Translations under genes and position numbers: made by a program
Notes under the pieces: generated by a model
What the model was told of the DNA's origin: nothing
Seen by the model: only the letters and a program-made list of their open reading frames with translations
The model's database searches: none
DNA from: Prorocentrum cordatum
Lineage: Eukaryota > Sar > Dinophyceae > Prorocentrales > Prorocentraceae
NCBI GenBank assembly: GCA_963575745.1
Contig: CAUYUJ010004341.1
Coordinates: 30,001 to 70,918 of the forward strand
Length of the DNA: 40,918 nucleotides
Direction of reading: 5' to 3'
Shown: in pieces, positions 27,660 to 37,437 of the stretch
How the letters are laid out: each line of letters starts with the position of its first letter
How positions within the stretch are numbered: the first letter of the stretch is position 1

Positions 27660-29060
27660 TTGGGGTTTAGGGCTTAGGGCTGAGAGCCTGGCGCTTACGG
27701 CGGTAGAATTCGGGTTAGATTGGGTGGGATGGGGCGGTAGGGATAGGGTTAGGGTAGGGTTGGGGCAGTAGGGATAGGGTTAGGGCGGTCGGGATCAGAG
27801 TGGAGTGTTAGGGTTAGGTAGGGGTAGGTCGGTAGGGTTAGGGTGTGAAGGTTTAGGGATCAGCGCTTAGGACTTACGGCCTAGGCTGAACGTGGGGTTT
27901 AGAGCGTAGGGCTTAGAGGGTAGAGCTTAGGGATTACAGTTACGGTTTAAGCTTCGGGTTTAGGGCTTAGGGTTTGAAGCTTGGGGTTAGGGTGTCAGGG
28001 TTTAGGTCTGTGGGCGTATGGTTTAGGGCTCAGATCTAAGGGTTTGGGGCGGCATGACGTTAAGCTTAAGGCTCAGCGCTTAGTGCTTAGGGCTTACACT
28101 TGAGGGCTTAAGATTTAGAGCTGAGGGCTGGGGTCGTGAGCTTGGGTCTTGGGGCCTAAGACTTAAGTTTAAAGCTGAGGGTCAGGATGTCGGGGCCTTG
28201 GGCATAGGGCTTATGGTTTACGGCTTAGAGCTGAAGGCATATGGTTTAGGGTTTTTATTTCAGGTTAGTGTTGATGTTTTATGGTTTCAGTGTTCGGGTT
28301 GCGGCGTTGGTTTCGGAGTAGGATTCGGGTGTTAGTGATTTGGGATCAGGGCTTAGGGTTTAGGGCTTAGAGCTTTGAACTCAGGGTTTAGGGCTTAGGG
28401 CGTAGGACCCAGGGTTCAGGGTAGATATCTTTAGGATTGGGGCTTTGGGTGTCGGGCTTCGCAGGTTCGGGATTCGGGCGAGAGTGTTTCGGTTTAGGGT
28501 GGTAGGTCTAGGGTTGGGGTTAGGTTTGGGATTGGGGTGCTCGGTCCTCGGCGGTAAGGTAAGGGTTTGGGCAGTAGGGTTAGGGTGTCGGTTTTAGGGT
28601 GAGGGTGCTAGGCTTAAGGTGGTCGTGTTCGGGTGTTAGGGGGAGGACGTTATGCCCAGGGTGTGCGGGTTAGGATGTTAGGCTTCGGGTGTTTGGGCTC
28701 AAGGTGCTATGGTCAGGGAGTTAGGGATGGGATGAGCGTCTTAGGGTCAGGGTGTTACGCTTAGGGTGGTAGGGTTCGGGTTATGGAGATAGGTTTCGGA
28801 GTAGGGTGTTCGGGCGACATATAGGGTGGGGTGTTAGGTTCGGGTGTGAGGGTTAGGGCAGTAGGGTTCGGCTTAGGAAGTTCGGCTAAGGGCCTAGGGC
28901 TCGTGGCAGTAGGGTTCGGGTTAGCGCGTTCGGGTTAGGGTGTCAGGGTTAGGGTGCTGGAGCATTAGGGTTAGGGTGTTCGGGCTAGAATGTTTAGGTT
29001 AGGATGTTAGGGTATTAGGGTTAGGATTGTGGCGGTAGGGTCAGAGGGTAGGGTTCCGGA
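27660..29060 (+). repeat. Degenerate telomere-like tract, TTAGGG/TTTAGGG variants
   Basis: About 1.4 kb dominated by GGGTTAGGG, GGTTTAGGGCTTAGGG, GGGTGTTAGGG and similar words, always G-rich on the plus strand. TTTAGGG-type telomeres are reported for dinoflagellates. No long run of identical units remains, so this is an old interstitial array or subtelomeric-type satellite. Confidence 0.8.
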
Positions 29061-29530
29061 TCTAGGTTGGCGGCGTGGCCAAAGGGGGGGAGGGAGGGGG
29101 GGGAGTCCGATTTTCGAGTCCATGGAGGGGCGGGAGGGGGGGGGTCCAGGAAGTCGGATTGGGAAAGGGGGGCGGGTGTCCCAAGACGACAGACAGGGAA
29201 GGGGGAGGGGGTCCGACCCCCCCCCGTCATTTGGGGCATCCAGCGGCGCGCCTTCTGTCATGTTTCGAGATCATACGTTCTGACAAACTCTGAGGCCAGA
29301 CGCACGGATCCTTGAGACTCAGGCGTCCCAGTTTTCTTCGCACCAGGCGGCCTTACCCTGTTTCGGTTGGAGGGTGAAAGAAGGGGTCTGCAACAGGGCT
29401 GTCTGCAATGGTGGCTGAATTGCCCATTTATGTTTAATACGTAGCACCCCGCAATTGCGGATAAGAGTGAGGGGGCGGGCGCGGGCGACGCGGGCGTCGT
29501 CGAGCCGGCGGACCTCGTGGCCCCTACCTT
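29061..29530. other. No recognisable gene; G-runs at the start
   Basis: 29080-29230 has many G5-G8 runs. The remainder is unique-looking without a supported ORF or RNA. Confidence 0.5.
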
Positions 29531-29534
29531 CCCT

Positions 29535-29850
29535 GTCGATGGCGCTCTCCTCCTCCTCCTCCTCTTCCTCCTCCTCCTCCTCCTCCTCCTCTTCCTCGTC
29601 CTCGTCCTCATCGTCATCGTCATCGTCATCCTCCTCCTCCACCTCGTCCTCCTCCTCCTCTTCTTCCTCGTCCTCCCTCTCCCCCCCCTCGTCCTTTCAT
29701 CATCGTCCTCCCATTGTCGTCCTCCCCCGCGTCGGCCTCCATCATCGTCCTCCCATTGTCGTCCATCATCTTCATCCTCCCCTTCCTCCCCCTCCTCGTT
29801 ATCCTCCTCCCCCTCCTCGTCCTCCTGCTCCTCCTCCTTTTCTTTCTCCG
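29535..29850 (+). repeat. CCT/CTCGTCCTC pyrimidine-rich tract
   Basis: (CCT)n with (CGTCAT)n and CTCGTCCTC interruptions, and a ~42-bp direct repeat of CATCATCGTCCTCCCATTGT (at 29698 and 29740). Confidence 0.9.
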
Positions 29851-30089
29851 CAATATCCTTACATCCTCTCTTCTTCCGCGTCCTCCTCGTCCCCTGTTTT
29901 TTCCTCCTGCCTCCCCCTCCTTTCCCGAGATAACTGCAACGCAATCCTTTTTTCCACTTTATGCTCCAAGGCAACTCGCCAGGGCAAAGTTGCTGGACGG
30001 GCTGGTGTGGATGCGCGGAACTTGAAGAGGTCTTTGCGGGCTCAGACGGCATTCAAAAATCCGCCGCCGCGCTTGTGCGGCATTGGTTT

Positions 30090-30520
30090 GTTCAGTGAAC
30101 GTGGTTTGGGTCGCGGGTGGGTCGCTGGTTCTCCACCTCCACCTGGAAGGAATGCAAAAGCAGCCCGCCGCAGGCGCCCAACACATTAGTTTGTACACTG
30201 AACGTGGTTTTGGTCGCGGGTGGGCCGCGGGTTCTCCACCGGGAAGGAATGCAAAAGATGCCCTCCGCAGGCGCCGAAAAATGCGGTTTGTACCATGAAC
30301 GTGGTCGCGGGTGGGTCGCGGGCTTTCCACCTGAAACGAATGCAAAAGATGCCCGCCGCAGGCGCCGACAAATGTGGTTTGTATCCTGAACGTGGTTTGG
30401 GTCGCGGGTTGGTCGCGACTTGGTCACGGGGTGGGGCGCGGGCACTCCACCTGGAAGGAATGCAAAAAAACCCGCCGAAGGCGCCGAAAATTATGGTTTG
30501 TACCTTGAACGTGGTTTGGG
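30090..30520 (+). repeat. ~100-bp tandem repeat, five copies
   Basis: TGAACGTGGT landmarks at 30096, 30199, 30296, 30387 and 30506. Units contain GGTCGCGGGTGGGTCGCGGG, then CTCCACCTGGAAGGAATGCA, AAAGATGCCCGCCGCAGGCG and a TGGTTTGTA stretch. Confidence 0.9.
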
Positions 30521-30785
30521 TCGAAGGTGGGTCGCGGGTGGGTCGCGGGGTGGGGCGCGGGTGGGTCGCGGGTGGGTCGCGGGTGGGTCGCGGGTGGGTC
30601 GCGGGTGGGTCGCGGGGTGGGCCGCGGGCGGGTCGCGGGGTGGTTCGCGGGGTGGGTCGCGGGGTGGGTCGCGGGGTGGGTCGCGGGGTGGGTCGTGGGT
30701 GGGTCGCGGGTGGGTCGCGGGTGGGTCGCCGGGTGGGTCGTGGGTTGGGTCGCGGGTGGGTCGCGGGGCGGGTTGCGGGTGGGAC
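30520..30785 (+). repeat. 12-bp array GGGTGGGTCGCG
   Basis: More than 20 units of GGTGGGTCGCGG with 1-bp length variants. The same submotif appears only one to three times in each preceding ~100-bp unit, so the array looks like a local expansion within the fifth unit. Confidence 0.95.
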
Positions 30786-31159
30786 GACGACAACAAACAA
30801 CAACAAACAACAACGAGAATCCGCACCGCGGGATTCCACTTCAGCCACGCACCCAGGGACAGTGAATGACCGCTCGGCCCCCTCACTCTGAGATCGCTCA
30901 TGTATGTGATCGGGTACGATTGGCATCCAATGTTGGCGGTCATGGAGGGCCAGTCGTTCGTGCCCGCGCGTTGCCCGCGCGGGCAAACGCGCCGTCCATC
31001 TATTATCGTTCATGCATGCGGGCGTTCTTGCATATCGTGCGTGGGGCGGCGAAGTGGAGTGCAAATGGGTCTTGATTGTGCGGTTGATGATCGCGTATGT
31101 CCCCAAACGATTACTTGTCGACCCCTTAGACAGATTTGGAATGGGTTCCGCGATTCCCC
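30786..31159. other. No recognisable gene
   Basis: Starts with an (AACAACAAAC) run, then unique-looking DNA with no supported feature. Confidence 0.5.
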
Positions 31160-31375
31160 CAACATGTGAATTCACACGTTCCTTATTCCCAGAGTGTGAG
31201 GAATCCTCATTTTTCCTTTTTGCCAACATGTGAATTCACATCCTGATTCGTATGCCAAACTCCAAGATGTGATTCCACCGTTTCATTTTGTTCCAGAACA
31301 GTGAATGCACATTTTCATTTCCCCAAACAGTGAATTCAGATTTCGCGTTTCCCCACAAGGTGAAGTCACAAGTTG
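31160..31375. repeat. ~32-bp tandem repeat of palindromic sites, seven copies
   Basis: The GTGA landmark recurs at 31166, 31196, 31230, 31269, 31301, 31330 and 31360, spaced 29-39 bp. Copies centre on TGTGAATTCACA, perfect at 31165-31176 and 31229-31240 (14 bp, ATGTGAATTCACAT, in the latter) and diverged in the rest. Flanks are CCCCAAA and TTTTC-like. More AT-rich than the surroundings. Confidence 0.8.
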
Positions 31376-32027
31376 CCCTGGCCTTCAAGATCCCCCAAAC
31401 GGAGGCGCAGCGTTCCGCATGTCAGAGTGGCGGGGCAGATTTTGACACTGACCCCTTTTTTTATTCCAACGTTCTCTTCTTACGCCCTCAGCGCATGTTG
31501 CCTTCGTCGCTGCCCCCCAGCCCCCCGACCCCCTGCCTCGTTTACCCTCAAGTCTCGCGCATGGGTGCAAGTGGGAGGCTTCAATTGGTTCCCGCGCCGA
31601 ACACAGCAATCGAGGATGTAACGCCCATGCGTGGCCCATAGAGACACCATTGTAGGCACCCTGCGCCCGACCCCCACATTCACCGCCCAACTCGGGTTTC
31701 GGGCCCGATGGCCTTTCCGATTCGATCGGGCTCGAGACATGCGGCATGGCAGGAATTTCGGGCTTGGAGCTCTGGGCGTGCATTTCCACGGTGTTGTTTC
31801 CCATATCCTACGACGGGGGTCTTGTTATTTCTTGGGCGCCGCCGACTTCTCCTCCTCCTCCTTCTCCTCCCCTCTTTTCCTCATACCCAGGCTTAGTCAT
31901 ACACAGACTGACTCACACTCATACGTGTTCATACCCAGACTTACAAACAACTAGTCATATTCAGACATACTCCTACTCAGACTTACTCCTATTCAGTCGT
32001 ACTCATGCTGAGACTCGCGCGCGCCCT
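31376..32027. other. No gene; short low-complexity runs
   Basis: Contains a CTC run (31848-31875) and an ACTCA(T/C)AC/CAGACTTA-like degenerate repeat (31895-32012). The plus-strand ORF from 31288 to 31641 spans part of the palindrome array and is not convincing. Confidence 0.5.
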
Positions 32028-32597
32028 GTTCGCGGCCGTTTTGTGGGGATGGCTCGAGCAGTTTGCCTGTTTTTTGTCCCAACATCCTTCGCTGTCGGAG
32101 CAGATTTGGAGGATGTCTCGAGCGAGGCGCTCATTTTCACGTCCCTAAGGGGAGCCGCCGGGTGGTGTTGCACAGTCCCGTTCGCGGCCGTTTGATGGGG
32201 ATGTTTCATGCGGTTTGCTTGTTTTCTGTCCCAACATCCTTTGCTTTCGGCGCAGATGTGGAGGATGTCTCGAGCGAGGCGCTCATGTTCACGTCCCTAA
32301 AGGGAGCCGCCGAGGGGTGTTGCACGGTCCCGTTCGCGGCCGTTTTGTGGGGATGTCTCAGCCGGTTTGCCTGCACTCTGTCCCAACATCCTTTGTTTTC
32401 GGAGCAGATGTGGAAGATGTCTCGAGCGAGGCGCTCATTTTCACGTCCCTAAGGGGAGCCGCCGAGGGGTGTTGCACGGTTCCGTTCGCGGCCGTTTTGT
32501 GGGGATGTTTCATGCGGTTTGCTTGTTTTCTCTCCTAACATCCTTCGCTTTCGGAGCATATTTGGAGGATGTCTCGAGCGAGGCTCTCGTTTTCACC
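32028..32597 (+). repeat. 152-bp tandem repeat, ~3.8 copies
   Basis: GTTCGCGGCCGTTT landmarks at 32028, 32180, 32332 and 32484, exactly 152 bp apart. Units share CAACATCCTT(C/T)G, GGA(G/A)GATGTCTCGAGCGAGG and TCACGTCCCTAA. Because 152 is not divisible by 3, the long protein-like ORFs spanning it change frame from unit to unit, which argues against coding. Confidence 0.95.
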
Positions 32598-32649
32598 CCC
32601 CAGGTGGGCCAGATTTTGAGGATGTCTCGATCGGTGGCCAGACTCGTGG

Positions 32650-32895
32650 GCACATATTCTCCTCAGGAGGCCCCAGGAGCCCACAGGAGGTCCCAGGAGG
32701 CACCAGGAGGCCACAGAACGACTCAAGAGACCACAGGATGTCCCAAGAGGTTTTAGGAGGCCCAGGAAACTCCAGGAGGCCTCAGGAAGCCACAGGGAAG
32801 CCCCAGGAGGCCAGAGGAAACGCCAGGAGGCCTCGGAAGGCAACAGGAGGCCCCGAGAGGCCCCAGGAGCAGGAGGCCTCAGAAGGCAACAGGAG
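32650..32895 (-). repeat. CCCAGGAGGC(C/A)-type degenerate repeat
   Basis: Imperfect ~12-24-bp units of CCAGGAGGCC(T/A)CAGGA. In inverse orientation it resembles the GGCCTCTTGGG family. Confidence 0.7.
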
Positions 32896-32980
32896 TGGCT
32901 CCAATCCCATATGTGTTTGACGTATGCTCCTATAGATTGGGCCTCACCTGGAGCACGAATCATTGATGCCATACGAATGT

Positions 32981-33015
<35 letters not shown>

Positions 33016-33343
33016 TAATTAAAGGCTGCCGCCTCTGCCGCCGACCCCAAATGGGGTCTTGTGTTTTCTTTGTTGTCCGGGTCGTTGCGAGCGGTTCCCG
33101 CAACTGCGGGGGAGAGAGGAGGGTGGTATTCAGTTTGAGTAGATGACGATGCGGGCAGCACTGCAGCGTGAACGCGACACGGGACGAACGGGAGCTTGGG
33201 TTGACTGCGCTTGTGTGTGTGTGTGTGCGTGTTGTGTGTGCGTGTGTTAGATTCCGCCTCTCTCTCTCTCTCTCTCTCTCTCTTGAGCAGCAATTTCTCA
33301 TCAAAAAATGGTCTCGCCTGTTTTGGTTGACATTCGGCCTCGG
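32896..33343. repeat. Microsatellites in otherwise featureless DNA
   Basis: (AT)n at 32984-33012, (GT)n at 33210-33248 and (CT)n at 33258-33283. No gene is supported between them. Confidence 0.75.
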
Positions 33344-33535
33344 ATTGTATTCTTCGGGGCCGTTTTCTGGCCCCGGGGCCGTTTTCTGGCCCCGGGGCAC
33401 GTTCCGTGTGATATGTATCGCATGATTGTATCTACGTAGCATTCTTGGCCTGCTATGGCAGGAGGAGACGGACGACGATGACGACGACGACGACGACGAC
33501 GATGACGACGATGATGGCGTCGACGACGACGACGC
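33344..33535 (+). repeat. 19-bp duplication and (GAC)n run
   Basis: GGGGCCGTTTTCTGGCCCC is present twice in tandem (about 33357-33396), and each unit is itself partly palindromic. (GAC/GAT)n follows at 33474-33533. Confidence 0.85.
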
Positions 33536-33770
33536 CTGAGACATCCTCGGAATACTGGGCTCAGATCTGCCGTGGGCTGAGGTGGTCCAGCCAGTCTGGC
33601 CTGAGCCTGAAACGTCCTCGCAACTCTGGGCTCAGCTACGCCCTGACCTGAGGTGATCCAGCCAGTCTCGCCTGACACATCATCGCAACTCCGGGCTCAG
33701 AGATGCCGCTCACGAGGCGGCTCGTTTCGCCTGAGGCATCCTTCCAACTCTGGGCTCAGACATGTCCGGT
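33535..33770 (+). repeat. ~65-bp tandem repeat, four copies
   Basis: GCCTGA(G/A)(A/C)CATCCTCGCAAC-like then TCTGGGCTCAG landmarks at about 33535, 33602, 33670 and 33731. Confidence 0.8.
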
Positions 33771-33934
33771 CCTGAACAGCTCGGACAACGGCATGTTGGG
33801 GTCACAGATACGACCAGACTACGCCGAATCTGTGACCCCCGACGCCCCGGCGACGTCGGAGGTCCTAGGGAGGACGGCGAGGGAGCACGGGGAGGGGGGC
33901 GGAGGCCCGGAGGCGTAGGGCGTGGGGTCTGGGA
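33771..33934. other. Short spacer, no gene
   Basis: Contains GGGGTCACAGAT and an inverted ATCTGTGACCCC (about 33789-33840), a hairpin with a ~28-bp loop. Nothing else is supported. Confidence 0.5.
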
Positions 33935-34722
33935 GTGTTCTCTGGAGCCTCTTGGAGGCCGTCTTTGGGCCTCTTGGGGTTATCTTGGGGCGCTCTTGGG
34001 GCGCTCTTGGGCGCTCTTGGGCCCCTCCTGGGGCTCTTTTCGGCCCCCTTGTTTTTTTCTTTAGCGTCTATCGCTCGGTCGCGGGTGGCCTCTGGAGGCT
34101 TTTTGGGGCGGCTTGAGGGCATCTTGGGTCGTTTGGATGCCATCTTGGGCGTTTTGGAACCGTCTTTCGGCGAGGCGGGGTCCTCTTGGACTGTCTTGGG
34201 GGCTTTTTGAGAGGCCTCAGGGGGTGTCGTGGAGCTCTGGAGCGAGCCCAGGGAGGGCCAATCTCCCCCTGGTGAGTTTAGCGGGGGACGGGGGGGCCTT
34301 CAGCGGACGGGTCGGTGTGAAGCGTTGGTCCAGGGGGGAAGCCCTGGGGTCCAGTCCGTGGCCTGTTTCCCTCGGGATCCAAAAACCGGTGCGTTCGGGG
34401 ATAACCGTTGGGATCTTGGGGGGGGGGGCTTCTCGCCGGCCTCTTGGAGGCTGTTTCGAAGGCTCTCGGGGGCCGATTGAGGGCCTCTTTTGGGCCTCTT
34501 TTTGTTCTCTTGGGGCCCTCTTGGGGAGGTCTTGGGGCCTCTGTGGGGCGTCCTGGGGCCCTCTTGGGGCGGAAGGCTGGATTATTCCGTTCGTGGTCTT
34601 TCTCAGGAGCCCCTCTTGGGCCCGCCTCGGTAGCCTCTTGGGCTGCTTGAGCGGCTCTTGGGCCGTCTGGGGGCCCTCCTGCGCTGTCTGGGGGCCCTCT
34701 TGGGCCGTCTTGGAGGCCGGAA
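33935..34722 (+). repeat. GGCCTCTTGGG/GGCCCTCTTGGGG degenerate repeat
   Basis: Dense imperfect repetition of (G/C)CTCTTGGGG(C/T), GGCGCTCTTGGG and GCCGTCTTGG. It ends right where the readable Helitron Rep sequence begins and resembles the filling of the oxidoreductase interruption. Confidence 0.8.
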
Positions 34723-34728
34723 GGTGGA

Positions 34729-37437
34729 GTGTTCGGCAGGGTGGACGCGTGCTATGTATCCATCGAAGCGCAGAAGTCGACGGGCGCGCTCCATGCGCAT
34801 TGTCAGGTGTTCATACAGTGTCTGCACCAGCACACGCCGCTGGACAAAATCTTCGAGCTCGTCCGGAACAATGCGGATGGATGGGGGCGGGAGTTCGTGA
34901 AGGAGTCGTTGGAGTACAAGCGACGGGTCTGCCGTCAGGAGTACTCGGCGCGTATCACCCCAGAGGAACTTCAGAAGAATCTGGCAGAAGCGGAGGCCGC
35001 GTGGCCCGAGTACAAGACCGAATTTGGGCTGGTGTGCCGTCCGACGTATCAGACTCGCAGGGCGGGGCAGGGAGTGACGCAGCTGGAAGAGGCGGAGGAG
35101 GCGCGTGTGTGGGAGCGAGCGTACCTCGACCAAGATGTGCAGTACCTTCAAGAGCGGAAGCAGAACCATGTGCATCTGGAGAACCCGGAAACGGGGGAGA
35201 GGGTGCCCTTGCCAGCGTGTCGTCGGAAGGACAACCCGAAGCTCTGTAAGGCCGATTTCCCACGAACGTCGCAGATCATCGATCGTCCGGCTGTGATCTG
35301 CCCAGGGCTGGCGTCGCAGCTGGATATGCCGAAGGCTGGCAGGCGGAACCGCGTCGGGAGTTTGCATGGGCCCGTGAACCATGAGAGCCTGAATGGGACA
35401 CACCCATGCATGCTTGCCGCGCAGCGTTTCAATTCTGACGTGCAGTTACCGTACAGAGTCCCGATCACCAGCGAAAGCTGCACGTGCGGGAAGGGATGTG
35501 CGGAAAAGCAGAACGACGCAGCTATCATCAAGGTGGTCCAGATCGCTCAGGACGCCCAGGCAGGGTACGCGTGCGACTACTGCACGAAGCGCCAGCCTAT
35601 GGCCTTCCATGAAGTCCGCGAGTGCTCCAAAGGGATCCAGAAGCTCAGTCGGCAGTTGCACGGGGAGAACGCGAACTACGTCGGTAAGCGGATGACGACG
35701 CGCATCATGAGTGACGCCTACGGGAAAGGCATCGTTCGCGGCCAAGTGGAGTGTGCGAATCTTCGAGCGTATGCCGTGGAGAAGGATGTGACGTCGGCAG
35801 AGTCGATCAAGACTTGTGAGACGTCCAGTTTCTTCGGACGCGAGTACGTAGAAACGGTTGAGAGGTTGTCGGACGGCACAACCGGAGGGCGCAAGGCTCA
35901 GTTCGCGGAGGTTGATATGCGAAATCCAAGGCGGCGGAAAGTCACTATCAGGGACGTTGCCATGTTGTACGGGCTTCGTCCAAATCGGGACGGCCTGTGG
36001 CACTTGTCGCCATACGAGTTCGCTACGTATTGGAGGCCCGTGCTCGTGTCATACCCTGCCAGTCTCAGGGACGCTGACGCCGATCTGGACAGGCACCATG
36101 CGTTCTTGACGGCGACAGGAAAGCAAAAAGTAAAGGAAAATAGTCGGAGTCAGGGGCAGGCGGAAGAGCTAGTGCCTGGGGTGGATCACATGGTGAAGGG
36201 CGACGCAGGGAAAGATTGGGTGGCGTACCCGGACACTGACGGATGCCGGCACCTGCGACACACGTGGGTTCTTGTCAGGAACAAGAGGCCTATGGCGCCA
36301 ACCTTTTTCGGGGCACCGGTGCCTCGCAGCCGACATGGAGAAGCTGAGCGGTCAGCGCGAATTGTAATGTCTTACTTCCACCCGTGGACGTTGCGACAGT
36401 CAGAGGCCGACAATCACGTGGTGTTCGCAGGCGCACTGCGACGGGCCGCGAAAACGTGGGAAGCCGCCATGGTTGCGTGGTTGGACGGCGGAGTTCAATC
36501 GGAAGAAGCTGCGCGGTACGTTGGGAACTTCCTGAGCGTGTATCGCGTGCGTCCGAGGGATGCGGAGCATGATGAGGCTCGGAGTGACGAGGACGTGAGT
36601 GACGAAGAATTGGAGGTTGGATTCGACCAGCTGGACGAGGCTCTGAAGTCACGCGTCGGGGGTCGGAAGCGGGACGACGGCGACGGTGACAGCAGTTGTG
36701 AAGAAGAGGTTGGTGGGGTGGAGGGTGGTCTTAGTGGCTGTACACATTATGAGAACTCGAAGGCGGGCATGGCCAAAGCCCAGGAGGTGCGGGGCCGGCG
36801 CCCAAACGAAAAGTCGCTGAGTGAGGTGCGAAACGCGTGGCCCACAGCCGTCGAATGTGATCTGGAAGCTGTTCAGGCCGCAGCAAGGGCATCGCGAAAC
36901 AAGGAGAAGTCAATGGCCGACAGAGTGACTGCGGAGGAAGGGAATGGGAAGGTGGAGGCTCAGGCAGGGGCGACATCACAAGAGATTGCAGAGTGGCTCA
37001 GAAAACTTGAGCATCGGACTGACAAGGACACAGGCCGACGCGTGGTCAACGCGAAACAGTTCGAGATGGTGAAGCAGGTAGCAGAGAGGGTGATGGAAGA
37101 GCTGGACGGGGAGGCACGAGGGGGCGCGGGCATGGGTGACCCGCTGCGGTGGTGTATGCACGGAGGGCCCGGCACCGGGAAGTCGCACGTGCTGCGTATT
37201 CTTCGGAAGGAGCTGTTCGAAGGCTTGATGAAATGGACGATAGGCGTCCATTTTCAGATCACGGCCTTCCAGGCAGTCATGGCGCAGCTGCTCGGTGGAG
37301 ACACCATCCACCACGCCTGCGGTATCCCCGCCGTGAAGCGTGGTGACGAGAAGGGCGAGGATGTGAAACTGCAGTACGAGACGGCCAAGCGAGTTCTGCA
37401 GTGGAGGTGGTTGTTCATAAACAGATCAGCATGGTGA
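34729..37437 (+). CDS. Helitron Rep domain and start of helicase (frameshifted)
   Basis: An open frame of 902 codons. The first, GTG at 34729, is only where the frame becomes readable, not a real start. Residues 10-35 read VSIEAQKSTGALHAHCQVFI, the Rep HUH motif (HAH, residues 22-24). Residues 280-288 read YACDYCTKR, the two-tyrosine Y-x3-Y...K motif that cuts and joins single strands. Between them, LPYRVP and a Cys-rich CTCGKGC match the Helitron Rep layout. Residues ~620-680 are an acidic linker. The helicase starts with GGPGTGKS at 812-819 (Walker A). The frame ends just past LFIN, where motif II should read (D/N)EISM: the next codon needs one extra base. Acts in the nucleus in rolling-circle transposition. 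No start codon or promoter is visible. Confidence 0.9.
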   Translation: MFGRVDACYVSIEAQKSTGALHAHCQVFIQCLHQHTPLDKIFELVRNNADGWGREFVKESLEYKRRVCRQEYSARITPEELQKNLAEAEAAWPEYKTEFGLVCRPTYQTRRAGQGVTQLEEAEEARVWERAYLDQDVQYLQERKQNHVHLENPETGERVPLPACRRKDNPKLCKADFPRTSQIIDRPAVICPGLASQLDMPKAGRRNRVGSLHGPVNHESLNGTHPCMLAAQRFNSDVQLPYRVPITSESCTCGKGCAEKQNDAAIIKVVQIAQDAQAGYACDYCTKRQPMAFHEVRECSKGIQKLSRQLHGENANYVGKRMTTRIMSDAYGKGIVRGQVECANLRAYAVEKDVTSAESIKTCETSSFFGREYVETVERLSDGTTGGRKAQFAEVDMRNPRRRKVTIRDVAMLYGLRPNRDGLWHLSPYEFATYWRPVLVSYPASLRDADADLDRHHAFLTATGKQKVKENSRSQGQAEELVPGVDHMVKGDAGKDWVAYPDTDGCRHLRHTWVLVRNKRPMAPTFFGAPVPRSRHGEAERSARIVMSYFHPWTLRQSEADNHVVFAGALRRAAKTWEAAMVAWLDGGVQSEEAARYVGNFLSVYRVRPRDAEHDEARSDEDVSDEELEVGFDQLDEALKSRVGGRKRDDGDGDSSCEEEVGGVEGGLSGCTHYENSKAGMAKAQEVRGRRPNEKSLSEVRNAWPTAVECDLEAVQAAARASRNKEKSMADRVTAEEGNGKVEAQAGATSQEIAEWLRKLEHRTDKDTGRRVVNAKQFEMVKQVAERVMEELDGEARGGAGMGDPLRWCMHGGPGTGKSHVLRILRKELFEGLMKWTIGVHFQITAFQAVMAQLLGGDTIHHACGIPAVKRGDEKGEDVKLQYETAKRVLQWRWLFINRSAW

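Noticed and set aside
32063-32756. Protein-like repeats (CPNILCFRSRCGGCLERGAH)
   Set aside because: They come from the 152-bp tandem repeat, whose length is not a multiple of three, so frames shift from unit to unit.
37411-37437. Programmed -1 frameshift joining the two Helitron frames
   Set aside because: No X_XXY_YYZ slippery heptamer is present. A missing base that restores the expected acidic residue of motif II is simpler.
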